NCBI GenBank assembly: GCA_019239425.1
Contig: JAFAZX010000058.1
Span: forward strand, 1 to 47,720
Direction of reading: 5' to 3'
Source of the DNA: Acidobacteriota bacterium
Lineage (GTDB): Bacteria; Acidobacteriota; Blastocatellia; Pyrinomonadales; Pyrinomonadaceae
Length of the DNA: 47,720 bases
A program made the position numbers and the translations under genes. This document shows positions 25,757-33,990 of the stretch, one piece after another (positions within the stretch are counted from its first letter, which is position 1; each line of letters starts with the position of its first letter). The notes under the pieces were generated by a model that saw only the letters and a list, made by a program, of their open reading frames with translations, did no database searches and had not been told where the DNA came from.

Positions 25757-27136
25757 TTGAAGTCAACTACTAAAGCAATCATCGCCGTGCTCGTGGCGGT
25801 GCTCGCCTCGGTCGGGCTCATCTTCTGGCAGGCCACGCGCTCGCGCGCCTCCGCGCTGACGAGCCTCACCCCGGAGGACATGTCGCTCATCGCCGAGTCG
25901 CTCGGGCCGGCCGACCGCGCGCGCCTCGCCTCCAGCCCGGAGGAGCGCAAGAAGCTCTCCGAGGACATCAAGCAGATACTCGCCGTCGCCGCCGAGGCGC
26001 GCGCCAAGGGCGTCGCCGACAAGCCCGAGGTCAAGCGCCAGCTCGACGTGATGAAGATGCTCGTCGTCGCGCAGGTCTACGCGAAGAAGCAGCGCGACGC
26101 CGGCGGCGCCAACGCCAACCCCGACGACCTCAAGCCGAAGAAGGAAGAGATCGACGCCTACCTCAAAGACCCGAAGAACACGCAGCAGGCCGACCAGTAC
26201 CTCGAAGACCTGAAGAAGGTCGGACTCGTCCCGGAGGCCCAGCCCATCACCGACGAGGTCAAGGAGCAGTTCCGCCAGCAGTGGGCGCCGATGGCGATCA
26301 TGGCCGACAAGGGGCGCAAGGCCGGCGTCGAGAACGACCGCTCCACCCAGCTCCAGATACAGTTCCAGCAGGCCGTCGCCCTGAGCCGCATCTACTCGAA
26401 CGATCTGACGAAGAAGCTCGAGCCGACCGACCAGGAGATCGACGCCTACTTCGCCGAGCACCCCGAGATGGACCCGAAGGCCGCGCGCCAGAAGGCCGAG
26501 GACGTCCTGAAGCGCGCGCGCGCGGGCGAGGACTTCGACAAGTTGGCGAAGGAGAACTCGGACGAGCCGGGCGCGAAGGAGAGCGGCGGCGACCTCGGCT
26601 GGTTCGGCCGCGGGCGCATGGTCAAGCCCTTCGAGGACGCGGCCTTCAAGCTGAAGGACAACGAGATCAGCGACATCGTCGAGAGCCAGTTCGGCTTCCA
26701 CATCATCCAGGTGCTCGGCCACCGCGAGGGCAAGAGTGAGCCGAACCCGATGGGCGAGGGCGACGCGGCCAAGGGCGGTCAGCCCGAGGAGCAGATTCAC
26801 GCGCGCCATATCCTGATCAAGCCGCAGACGGGGCAGAGCGCGAACCCCTTCGCCGCGCCGAAGGCGCCGCGCGAGGCGGCCAAGGATGCCATCGTCGAGA
26901 AGAAGACGAAGGAGGCGATTGACGAGATAGCCAAGCGCACCAACATCAAGGTGCCCGAAGACTTCCCCGTCAAGGCCCCCGAGACGCCGCAGATGCCGCC
27001 GGGCATGGGCGGCATGGGCGCCTCGCCGCACGGCGGCGACGTGGGCGGCGACGCCGACGAGGCCGCGCCCCCGCCGGCCCAGGAATCCAAGCCGTCGGGC
27101 GGCGCGAAGCCCAAGACCGAGGGCAAGAAGAAGTAA
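25757..27136 (+). CDS. SurA/PpiC-type peptidyl-prolyl isomerase (second of a tandem pair)
   Basis: The same architecture as its upstream neighbour. TTG at 25757 follows AGAGAGGA by 6 bases and gives 459 residues; the in-frame TTG at 25727 lacks a ribosome site. An uncleaved N-terminal membrane anchor (AIIAVLVAVLASVGLIFW) replaces the neighbour's signal peptide. A SurA_N-like region opens with TPEDMSLIAESLGP and the parvulin domain carries GGDLGWFGRGRMVKPFED and SQFGFHIIQV. A partial second domain starts IHARHILIK. The tail is rich in Gly, Met and Pro. Confidence 0.88.
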   Translation: MKSTTKAIIAVLVAVLASVGLIFWQATRSRASALTSLTPEDMSLIAESLGPADRARLASSPEERKKLSEDIKQILAVAAEARAKGVADKPEVKRQLDVMKMLVVAQVYAKKQRDAGGANANPDDLKPKKEEIDAYLKDPKNTQQADQYLEDLKKVGLVPEAQPITDEVKEQFRQQWAPMAIMADKGRKAGVENDRSTQLQIQFQQAVALSRIYSNDLTKKLEPTDQEIDAYFAEHPEMDPKAARQKAEDVLKRARAGEDFDKLAKENSDEPGAKESGGDLGWFGRGRMVKPFEDAAFKLKDNEISDIVESQFGFHIIQVLGHREGKSEPNPMGEGDAAKGGQPEEQIHARHILIKPQTGQSANPFAAPKAPREAAKDAIVEKKTKEAIDEIAKRTNIKVPEDFPVKAPETPQMPPGMGGMGASPHGGDVGGDADEAAPPPAQESKPSGGAKPKTEGKKK

Positions 27137-27150
27137 CAAAGAGCGCTTTC

Positions 27151-27192
27151 AAAGGAGCGCGGGCAGGAGGATGTCCGCGCTCCTTTGTGCGC
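27151..27192 (+). terminator. Terminator after the tandem isomerase genes
   Basis: A 12-bp stem (27151-27162 with 27175-27186) has a 12-nt loop and a GC-rich core, 15 bases after the stop. The T-rich tract (CGTTTGTG) is weak. Confidence 0.6.
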
Positions 27193-27222
27193 TCGTTTGT
27201 GAATGCGCTATTGAATAAGGCG

Positions 27223-28065
27223 ATGCAGTTCGGCGACTACCGCGTCGAGGTGGTGCCCGGCGGCGAGTTCCGTCTGGACGGGGGCGCGATGTTCGGCGTC
27301 GTGCCCCGCGCGCTGTGGCAGCGCGTCGCCCCGCCCGACGAGTTGAACCGCGTCACGCTCAACGCCAACTGCCTCTTCGTCGAGGCCGCGGGCGAGCGCG
27401 TCCTGGTCGAGACGGGCATGGGCGACAAGTGGACGGAGCGGCAGCGCCAGATGTACGGCGTGAGTTCCGGCCCGAGCCTCGCCGAGTCCCTGCGGGCGCG
27501 GACGGGACTCCGCCCCGAGGACGTCACCATCGTCGTCAACACGCACCTCCACTTCGACCACGCGGGCGGCAACACGAGGCTCGACGAAGAAGGCCGGGTC
27601 GTGCCGACGTTCCCGAACGCGCGCTACTTCGTCTCGCGTTCCGAGTACGAGCACGCCGAGTCGCCGCACGAGCGTGACCGCGCCAGCTACCTCTCCGAGA
27701 ATTGGCGGCCGCTCGCGGAGTCTGGGCAGTTGGAGTTGAAGGAAGACGAGTACGAGGTCGTGCCGGGTTTGAGGATGGAGAACGTGCCCGGCCACTCGCG
27801 CACGATGCAGTGCGTGAAGTTGGAGCGGGCGGGAAGGACGCTCTACGGCTTCGCAGACCTCGTGCCGACGCGCGCGCACCTCCCCGTAGCGTGGGTGATG
27901 GGCTACGACCTCTACCCCGTCGAGACGGTCGAGGCCAAGCGCCGCCTGCTGCCGGCCGCCGCGCGCGAGGGCTGGCTCTGCCTCTTCTACCACGACCCCG
28001 CCGAGCCGCTCGCACGCCTCTCCGAAGAGGGCGGGAAGTTTTCCGCCTCGCCATTTCACGAATGA
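27223..28065 (+). CDS. Metallo-beta-lactamase fold hydrolase
   Basis: A zinc hydrolase of the MBL superfamily. HLHFDHAGG at residues 108-116 supplies the metal-binding motif, with later His (VPGHSRTMQ) and Asp (YGFADLVPT) ligands. No signal peptide is present, so it appears cytoplasmic. The ATG at 27223 gives 280 residues. A GTG at 27187 would start inside the preceding terminator stem and is rejected. Sequence style suggests a quorum-quenching lactonase or unknown-substrate branch; substrate not predictable. Confidence 0.88.
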   Translation: MQFGDYRVEVVPGGEFRLDGGAMFGVVPRALWQRVAPPDELNRVTLNANCLFVEAAGERVLVETGMGDKWTERQRQMYGVSSGPSLAESLRARTGLRPEDVTIVVNTHLHFDHAGGNTRLDEEGRVVPTFPNARYFVSRSEYEHAESPHERDRASYLSENWRPLAESGQLELKEDEYEVVPGLRMENVPGHSRTMQCVKLERAGRTLYGFADLVPTRAHLPVAWVMGYDLYPVETVEAKRRLLPAAAREGWLCLFYHDPAEPLARLSEEGGKFSASPFHE

Positions 28066-28079
28066 AGGATGAACCGTTG

Positions 28080-28601
28080 ATGAGAAAGTCTCTCATACTA
28101 TCCGCCGCGCTCCTCGCCCTCGCGCTGTGCGCGGGCGCGGCGCGGGCGCAGGAGAAGCGCGGGCCGACCACCCCCGAGGAGCGCCGGCGCGCCGTCGAGA
28201 TCGCCACGCTGCTCGAAAACGACCCGCTCAACAAGGACGCGAAGAAGCTGAGCCAGGCGCTCCTCTACTTCATCGTCGAGGCCCCGGACATCCACGTCCA
28301 CCTCTGCACGGACGTGCTCGGCGACTTCAAGCAGATCAAGGGCGACTACGGGCCGACCGTCACGGCGCAACTGACTTTCTCGTCGGCCAAGTACGTCATC
28401 GAGCACCCCGACGAGGCCGCCGCCGATGTCAACAACGAATACCTGGCGGGTGTCGAGGGCGTGCTGCGCGCGTACCAGAACATCAAGAAGGCGAAGCCCA
28501 AGGTGGAGATTAAGCCGCTCGAAGAGCTGCTCGCGAAGCAGCAGGCCGGGCAACTGGCCGACTTCGTCAAGCAGGCCGCGGCGGCCGGCTGCAAGAAGTG
28601 A
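28080..28601 (+). CDS. Secreted protein of unknown function
   Basis: A 173-residue protein with a signal peptide (MRKSLILSAALLALALCAGAARAQ). The mature part is mostly helical with one pair of Cys-containing segments (VHLCTDVLGDFKQIKG and AAAAGCKK). It contains AEYLAGVEGVLRAYQN-like helices and ends in a Lys/Ala-rich tail. No family recognised. The ATG at 28080 has GAAGGA about 10 bases upstream. It follows the MBL gene by 14 bases. Confidence 0.65.
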   Translation: MRKSLILSAALLALALCAGAARAQEKRGPTTPEERRRAVEIATLLENDPLNKDAKKLSQALLYFIVEAPDIHVHLCTDVLGDFKQIKGDYGPTVTAQLTFSSAKYVIEHPDEAAADVNNEYLAGVEGVLRAYQNIKKAKPKVEIKPLEELLAKQQAGQLADFVKQAAAAGCKK

Positions 28602-28623
28602 GATTCGGGATTCGGTGAGACAC

Positions 28624-29499
28624 ATGACGACTGCGAAGATTGGGATCATCGGGGGCAGCGGCCTCTACCAGATGCCGGAGCTGAAGGACGTGGAGGAGGT
28701 GTCGGTCGACACCCCGTTCGGGCCGCCGTCGGACGCCTTCATCGTCGGGACGCTCGAAGGCGAGCGCGTGGCCTTCCTGCCGCGCCACGGGCGCGGGCAC
28801 AGGATTCTGCCGACGGAGCTGCCGTTCCGCGCCAACATCTACGCGATGAAGCTGCTCGGCGTCGAGCGGATACTTTCGGCCTCGGCCGTCGGCTCTTTGC
28901 AGGAGCAGTACGCGCCGCTCGACATGGTCATCCCCGACCAGTTCTTCGACCGGACGCGCGCGCGCGCCCACGAGTCGACCTTCTTCGGCGAAGGCATCGT
29001 CGGCCACATCACGTTCGCGCACCCGGTCTGCCACGACCTGGGCGACGTGCTCGAAGCCTCCTGCGGCGCGGCCGAGGTGAAGGTGCACCGCGGCGGGACG
29101 TACCTGTGCATGGAGGGGCCGGCGTTCTCGACGAAGGCCGAGTCGAACGTCTACCGCTCGTGGGGCATGGACATCATCGGGATGACGAACCTGCAGGAGG
29201 CGAAGCTGGCGCGCGAGGCCGAGATTTGTTACGCGACGCTCGCGCTCGTCACGGACTACGACTGCTGGCACGAGGGGCACGACGCCGTCTCGGTCGAGGC
29301 GGTCGTCGAGTACCTCAACAGGAACGTCCGCAACGCGCAGGTCATCATGCGCGAGGCCGTCTGGCGGCTCTCGGCGGCCGGGCGCGCCTGCGCGTGCGGC
29401 TCCGCCCTCAAGAGCGCCATCTTCACGCCGCCCGAACTCTGGCCCGAGCCGACAACGAAGAAGCTCGATGCCATCATCAAAAAGTACCGTGACAAGTGA
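28624..29499 (+). CDS. mtnP: S-methyl-5'-thioadenosine phosphorylase
   Basis: It splits methylthioadenosine into adenine and 5-methylthioribose-1-phosphate in methionine salvage. It opens IGIIGGSGLYQMPEL, the phosphate-binding loop of the PNP/MTAP family. Further conserved motifs are LPRHGRGHRILPTELPFRANI, GTYLCMEGPAFSTKAES and DYDCWHEGHDAVS. The 291-residue length is standard. The ATG at 28624 is chosen by homology and lies 22 bases after the preceding stop. GATTCGGGATTCGG just upstream is a two-unit heptamer with no partner arm. The stop overlaps hairpin E. Confidence 0.96.
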   Translation: MTTAKIGIIGGSGLYQMPELKDVEEVSVDTPFGPPSDAFIVGTLEGERVAFLPRHGRGHRILPTELPFRANIYAMKLLGVERILSASAVGSLQEQYAPLDMVIPDQFFDRTRARAHESTFFGEGIVGHITFAHPVCHDLGDVLEASCGAAEVKVHRGGTYLCMEGPAFSTKAESNVYRSWGMDIIGMTNLQEAKLAREAEICYATLALVTDYDCWHEGHDAVSVEAVVEYLNRNVRNAQVIMREAVWRLSAAGRACACGSALKSAIFTPPELWPEPTTKKLDAIIKKYRDK

Positions 29500-29560
29500 T
29501 AAGTTATGAGTGATAAGAGCCACGCTCTTTCTCATCACTTATCACGCATCACTTATCACT
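29495..29560. repeat. Heptamer-repeat hairpin E (GTGATAA family)
   Basis: The arms 29495-29517 and 29538-29560 pair over 23 bp with two mismatches around a 20-nt loop, with the inner palindrome AGAGCCACGCTCT. The mtnP stop codon (TGA 29497-29499) is part of the first repeat unit. The right arm ends 17 bases before the next ATG. Confidence 0.9.
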
Positions 29561-29577
29561 CCTGAAGAGGTTTTTGT

Positions 29578-30069
29578 ATGAAGAGAGTTGCATTCACGGT
29601 TTGCGGCGTGGCGTTGACGCTGGGGCTCGCGGCGGGTGGCGCGCGGGCGCAGAGCAGCACGGTGCCGGCCAGCCCTGACCCGACGATGTCGAGGGACGTA
29701 GAGTCGGAGAAGGCCGCGAAGCACGAGCTGGAGGTCGCGCGCCACTACTTCAAGAACAAGAAGGCGTACTACGCGGCCTTCAAGCGCTGCCAGGAGCTGG
29801 CCGCCGGCTACCCCGAGTTCTACAAGATCGACGAGGTGCTCTACATCGCGGGGATGAGCAGCCTCTATCTCTCGGAGGGCAAGGGCAAGCAGAAGCCGGT
29901 CGCCCTGACGCCCGAGAAGAAGGAGGAGTTCGCGCCCGAGAACATGCGCGAGGCGGCGCGCGAGTACCTGACCCAGCTCGTCAACGACCACCCCAAGAGC
30001 GACTTCGTTAAGGAGGCGCAGGAGGCCCTCGCCCGCCTCGGCGGCGAGAAGCCGAAGCAGGAACAGTAA
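29578..30069 (+). CDS. Secreted BamD/YfiO-like tetratricopeptide protein
   Basis: A 163-residue protein with a signal peptide (MKRVAFTVCGVALTLGL ... ARAQ). The helical body fits BamD-like TPR repeats: ARHYFKNKKAYYAAFKRCQELAAGYP then AREYLTQLVNDHPKSDFVKEAQEALARL, with the proline-ended repeat pattern of outer-membrane assembly lipoproteins. A normal BamD is about 240 residues and lipidated, so this is a short form or relative. The role in outer-membrane assembly is inference. Confidence 0.75.
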   Translation: MKRVAFTVCGVALTLGLAAGGARAQSSTVPASPDPTMSRDVESEKAAKHELEVARHYFKNKKAYYAAFKRCQELAAGYPEFYKIDEVLYIAGMSSLYLSEGKGKQKPVALTPEKKEEFAPENMREAAREYLTQLVNDHPKSDFVKEAQEALARLGGEKPKQEQ

Positions 30070-30078
30070 CAACGTAAA

Positions 30079-30218
30079 GCTGGGAGCGCGGGCATCCCTG
30101 CCCGCCTGAGCGCGTCAGCGCGAAAGCTGAGAGACTTTGAACCTCAACGTCGAGGTAAAGAGTGAGACGGTCAGCGTGCTGAAGCACGCTAGCGGGCAGG
30201 GATGCCCGCGCTCCCAGC
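30079..30218. repeat. Long palindromic element F with internal hairpins
   Basis: Perfect 27-bp arms (30079-30105 and 30192-30218) flank an 86-nt centre. The centre holds a further hairpin, AGCGTGC-TGAA-GCACGCT (30173-30190), and a smaller ACCTC/GAGGT one. It starts 9 bases after the preceding stop and ends 42 bases before the PfkB start. The arms show no heptamer period, so it is a different class from the others. It is MITE-like in shape but has no recognised target-site duplication. Confidence 0.85.
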
Positions 30219-30260
30219 GTTAAGAAGCTTTTTCATCTCACGGCAGGAGAACTCATCAAG

Positions 30261-31196
30261 GTGTCATTGCTCGTGGTTGGTTCGGTGGCGTTCGACGCGG
30301 TCGAGACGCCGTTCGGTAAGCGCGAGAGGATGCTGGGCGGCTCGGCGACGCACTTCGGGCTGTCGGCCAGCTTCTTCACGGACGTGCGCGTCGTCGGCGT
30401 CGTCGGCGGCGACTTCGGCGCGGAGGAGATGCGGGTCTTCGAGGAGCGCGGCATCAACACCGACGACCTCGAAAGGGTCGAGGGCGGGAAGACCTTCTTC
30501 TGGTCGGGGCGCTACGACTTCGACCTCAACACGGCGCACACGCTCGACACGCAGCTCAACGTCTTCGCCGACTTCAAGCCGAAGCTCTCCGACGAGTCGA
30601 AGCGCGCGCGGATGGTCTTCCTCGGCAACATCCAGCCCGTTTTGCAGAGCGAGGTGCGCGAGCAGGTGCGCGGGGCCGAGCTGGTGGCGCTCGACACGAT
30701 GAACTACTGGATCACGTCCGTCCCCGAGCAGGTCGAAGCGGCCATCCGCGGGGTCGACGTCGTCATCATCAACGACGCCGAGGCGCGGATGCTTTCGAAG
30801 GAGCCGAACCTGATCAAGGCCGCGCGCAGGATTCTGTCGTGGGGGCCGCGCGCGCTCGTCGTCAAGCGCGGCGAGTACGGCGCGGCGATGTTCACGAAGG
30901 AGTCATACTTCGCCATCCCGGCCTACCCGCTCGAATCGGTCTTCGACCCGACCGGCGCGGGCGACACCTTCGCGGGCGGCTTCATGGGCTACCTTGCGAG
31001 CCACGAAAAGGTCGACGACGACACGCTCCGCCGCGCCATCATCTTCGGCTCGGTCATGGCCTCCTTCAACGTCGAGGAGTTCGGCACCGAGCGCGTCCGC
31101 CGCCTCACGCACGAAGAGATCAACCAGCGCTTCCGCGACTTCAAGCGCATGACGCATTTCGAGGAGATACCGTTCGAGCGCGCCGCGAGCGCATAA
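30261..31196 (+). CDS. PfkB-family carbohydrate/nucleoside kinase
   Basis: A ribokinase-fold kinase. The N-terminal GGSATHFGLSASFF and the C-terminal DPTGAGDTFAGGF, with catalytic Asp235, are intact. The 311-residue length is standard. GTG at 30261 has AGGAGA at 30245-30250. Proximity to mtnP suggests a nucleoside or ribose-type substrate, such as adenosine or ribose released in salvage, but this is a guess from context. Confidence 0.9.
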   Translation: MSLLVVGSVAFDAVETPFGKRERMLGGSATHFGLSASFFTDVRVVGVVGGDFGAEEMRVFEERGINTDDLERVEGGKTFFWSGRYDFDLNTAHTLDTQLNVFADFKPKLSDESKRARMVFLGNIQPVLQSEVREQVRGAELVALDTMNYWITSVPEQVEAAIRGVDVVIINDAEARMLSKEPNLIKAARRILSWGPRALVVKRGEYGAAMFTKESYFAIPAYPLESVFDPTGAGDTFAGGFMGYLASHEKVDDDTLRRAIIFGSVMASFNVEEFGTERVRRLTHEEINQRFRDFKRMTHFEEIPFERAASA

Positions 31197-31199
31197 AGA

Positions 31200-31280
31200 C
31201 GTAAACCGTAAACCGTAAACCGTGACGAGATAAAGGCGACCTGCCCTCTTCCTGTCACGGTTTACGGTTTACGGTTCACG
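31200..31280. repeat. Heptamer-repeat hairpin G (GTAAACC family)
   Basis: The arms 31200-31226 and 31254-31280 pair over 27 bp with one mismatch; three GTAAACC units are visible. The 27-nt loop holds AAAGGCGACCTGCCCTCTT. It begins 3 bases after the kinase stop. The TATAAT of the next gene's promoter lies 4 bases after the right arm. Confidence 0.93.
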
Positions 31281-31290
31281 GGCCTATAAT
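31261..31290 (+). promoter_or_regulatory. Promoter partly formed by hairpin G
   Basis: TTTACG at 31261-31266 in the right arm is 18 bases from a perfect TATAAT at 31285-31290. The -35 matches TTGACA at 4 of 6 positions. Transcription would start near 31297, which excludes the upstream ATG at 31289 and supports the start at 31340. Confidence 0.55.
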
Positions 31291-31339
31291 GCTCGCGTCC
31301 TACAGTTTTCCCAATCAACTTAATCCCGGGGGTTTTCGG

Positions 31340-31735
31340 ATGTTCTGTCCTGTTTGCGAGTCGGAGTACGAGGCGGGGGTGACGAGCTGTCCGGACGACG
31401 GGTCGGAGCTGGTCGAGCGCCTGACGCCGGAGAACACTGTGCGCGACCACAGCGAGGCGCGCTTCGTGCCCCTGCACAACATCGGCTCGCCGGCCGAGGC
31501 AGAGATGGTGGCCGACATCCTCCAGCAGAACGGCGTGCGCGCGGCCGTCCAGTCGGGCGGCGCCGACGCCCTTTCGCCGCTGCTCTCGTCGGCCTCGCCC
31601 GGCGCGCTCGTGCTGGTTGACGAGCGCGACCTCGACCGCGCGCGCGAAATCTACGACTCCTTCTTCGGCATCGACATCACGCCGCTCACCGGCGCGACGG
31701 ACGAGGAAGAGCAAGAAGAGGAAAATGATGAATGA
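31340..31735 (+). CDS. Zinc-ribbon plus DUF2007 protein
   Basis: A 131-residue cytosolic protein. It opens with a short Cys motif (MFCPVCESEYEAGVTSCPDDG) that looks like a zinc ribbon. The rest is a DUF2007-type domain: GSPAEAEMVADILQQNGVRA ... LVLVDERDLDRAREIYDSFF, a fold annotated as a putative signal-transducing module related to PII-like proteins. The acidic tail EEEQEEENDE runs into hairpin H, whose bases encode the last residues. The ATG at 31340 has a G-rich CGGGGG upstream. No function known. Confidence 0.82.
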   Translation: MFCPVCESEYEAGVTSCPDDGSELVERLTPENTVRDHSEARFVPLHNIGSPAEAEMVADILQQNGVRAAVQSGGADALSPLLSSASPGALVLVDERDLDRAREIYDSFFGIDITPLTGATDEEEQEEENDE

Positions 31736-31802
31736 TGAGTGATGAATGATGAATAAAGACGACTTGCCTTTCATTCATCACTCATCATTCATCATTCATC
31801 AC
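31725..31802. repeat. Heptamer-repeat hairpin H (GATGAAT family)
   Basis: The arms 31725-31754 and 31773-31802 pair over about 30 bp with three mismatches around an 18-nt loop, AAAGACGACTTGCCTTTC. The left arm contains the stop codon of the DUF2007 gene (TGA 31733-31735). The right arm ends 19 bases before the cutA start. Confidence 0.9.
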
Positions 31803-31821
31803 TTGTCTTTGGAGGTGCATC

Positions 31822-32217
31822 GTGGCTGAGGCGAGTTCGGCGGCGATTGTGGTCTTGATGACGGCGGGGAGTCAGGAGGAGGCCTCGCGGCTGGCGGAGA
31901 TGCTGGTCGGGGCGCACCTCGCGGCGTGCGTGCAGATCATGCCGCAGATGGAGTCGATCTACCGCTGGAAGGGCGAGGTGCACCGCGCGCCGGAGTTCCT
32001 GCTGCTGGCGAAGACGACCGCGACCTGCTTCGACGAGCTGGAGCGCGAGGTGCGCGCCCTCCACACCTACGACACGCCCGAGATCGTCGCCGTCCCCGTC
32101 GCGCACATCTCCGCGCCCTACTTCGAGTGGCTGACTTCCAACGCTTTCCCGCCCCTCGTCTCGCGCCAGGTCGCCTCCGAGCGCATCGTGCCCGCGCCAC
32201 CGCAACTGGAGCAGTAG
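31822..32217 (+). CDS. cutA: Divalent-cation tolerance protein CutA
   Basis: CutA is a trimeric PII-like protein linked to copper and divalent-ion tolerance; its cellular role is debated. The fold signatures are present: AACVQIMPQMESIYRWKGEV and PEIVAVPVAHISAPYFEWL. At 131 residues it is slightly longer than E. coli CutA (112). GTG 31822 follows GGAGGT at 31811-31816. The stop TAG at 32215-32217 lies in hairpin I. Confidence 0.94.
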   Translation: MAEASSAAIVVLMTAGSQEEASRLAEMLVGAHLAACVQIMPQMESIYRWKGEVHRAPEFLLLAKTTATCFDELEREVRALHTYDTPEIVAVPVAHISAPYFEWLTSNAFPPLVSRQVASERIVPAPPQLEQ

Positions 32218-32377
32218 GCAGATGGCAGTAGGCAGTAGGCAGTTAGCCGTTTGTGGAAGTAGCCAAACGAATCGGGGGCGGCGAGTTGCTAATCTCGCCG
32301 CCCCGTGTTGTTGAGACTTTTTCCGTTAAAGTCTTCTTGCCTTCAACTGCCTACTGCCTACTGCCAACTGCCTACTG
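32212..32377. repeat. Heptamer-repeat inverted repeat I (GGCAGTA family) enclosing a terminator
   Basis: The arms 32212-32244 and 32345-32377 pair over 33 bp with one mismatch. They are GGCAGTA repeats. The 100-nt centre carries its own terminator hairpin. The left arm contains the cutA stop codon and the right arm ends 4 bases before the end of the convergent LOG gene. Confidence 0.93.
32275..32304. terminator. Terminator nested in inverted repeat I
   Basis: An 11-bp stem, GGGGCGGCGAG (32275-32285) with CTCGCCGCCCC (32294-32304), has an 8-nt loop, followed by GTGTTGTTGAGACTTTTT. It lies between convergent genes and may serve both strands. Confidence 0.75.
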
Positions 32378-32381
32378 ACCC

Positions 32382-33128
32382 TCAGATGTCGTACGACTCG
32401 TCCTCCAGCTTGCTGAGGGCGTCCATGCTGCGGTGGATGATCTCGACGACTTCGGCGGGCGTGTCCGTGAGGTGGAGGCGGCGGCGGTCTGCCTCGCCGA
32501 TGTAGTTCGACTTGAGCATCGTGTTCTCGACCCAGTCGAGCAGCCCGCGCCAGTATTCCGAGCCGAAGAGGATGACGGGGAAGTTCTTGATCTTGCGCGT
32601 CTGGATGAGCGTCAGCGCCTCGAACAGCTCGTCCATCGTCCCGTAGCCGCCGGGGAAGATGACGAAGGCGTTGCTGTATTTGACGAACATCGTCTTGCGC
32701 ACGAAGAAGTATTTGAACTTCAGGGAGCGCGTCTGGTACGGGTTCGGCTGCTGCTCGAAGGGCAGCTCGATGTTGCAGCCGATGGAGGCGCCGCCCGCGT
32801 CGAAGGCCCCACGGTTGGCGGCCTCCATGATGCCGGGGCCGCCGCCGGTGATGACCGTGTAGCCGGCCTCGGCCAGCAGCGCCGCCGTCTCCTGCGCCGC
32901 CGCGTAGAAGGGATTGTCGGCCGCCGTCCGCGCCGAGCCGAAGACGGCCACGCCGCGCGTGATCGTCGCGAGCTCGTCGAACCCTTCGACGAACTCGCCC
33001 ATGATGCGGAAGACGCGCCAGGTGTCGGTGTGCGTGAACGCGTCGGCGCGCGGCGTCTCGAGCAACTGCTCGTCCTGCGTCACCTGACGCCCCTGCGTGA
33101 CTTCCTCGTTGTTCGTCGTCTCGTCCAT
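32382..33128 (-). CDS. LOG-family Rossmann-fold nucleotide 5'-monophosphate phosphoribohydrolase-like protein
   Basis: A member of the TIGR00730/LOG group, once called lysine decarboxylases. GGGPGIMEAANRGA and PGGYGTMDELFEAL are the nucleotide-handling motifs. The family in plants and actinobacteria releases cytokinin bases from their ribotides; the bacterial role is mostly nucleotide metabolism. The 248-residue length is standard. The ATG is at 33128. fabI lies upstream on the same strand, separated by repeat J. Confidence 0.9.
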   Translation of the reverse strand: MDETTNNEEVTQGRQVTQDEQLLETPRADAFTHTDTWRVFRIMGEFVEGFDELATITRGVAVFGSARTAADNPFYAAAQETAALLAEAGYTVITGGGPGIMEAANRGAFDAGGASIGCNIELPFEQQPNPYQTRSLKFKYFFVRKTMFVKYSNAFVIFPGGYGTMDELFEALTLIQTRKIKNFPVILFGSEYWRGLLDWVENTMLKSNYIGEADRRRLHLTDTPAEVVEIIHRSMDALSKLEDESYDI

Positions 33129-33142
33129 AAAAGTTGATGTCA

Positions 33143-33200
33143 GGTGCTGGGTGTTAGGTTCCAGGTGCTAGTTAAAACTCTGTTCTTCCCCAGCACCCAG
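33143..33200. repeat. Degenerate heptamer hairpin J (GGGTGCT family)
   Basis: GGTGCTGGG (33143-33151) pairs perfectly over 9 bp with CCCAGCACC (33189-33197). A second copy, CCAGGTGCTAG, lies in the loop. The loop edge CTTCCCC is the reverse complement of the GGGGAAG seen in hairpins C and K. The right arm ends one base before the stop codon of fabI (TAA on the minus strand). Confidence 0.65.
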
Positions 33201-33201
33201 C

Positions 33202-33963
<762 letters not shown>

Positions 33964-33990
33964 GGCCTACCCCTTCCGGGTCTGGGATGA

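Noticed and set aside
27187..27222. Upstream GTG start for the MBL gene
   Set aside because: It lies directly at the terminator stem and the added residues are not conserved-looking.
31200..31280. CRISPR array
   Set aside because: Units are 7 bp without spacers and the copies fold back as hairpins. No cas genes are present.
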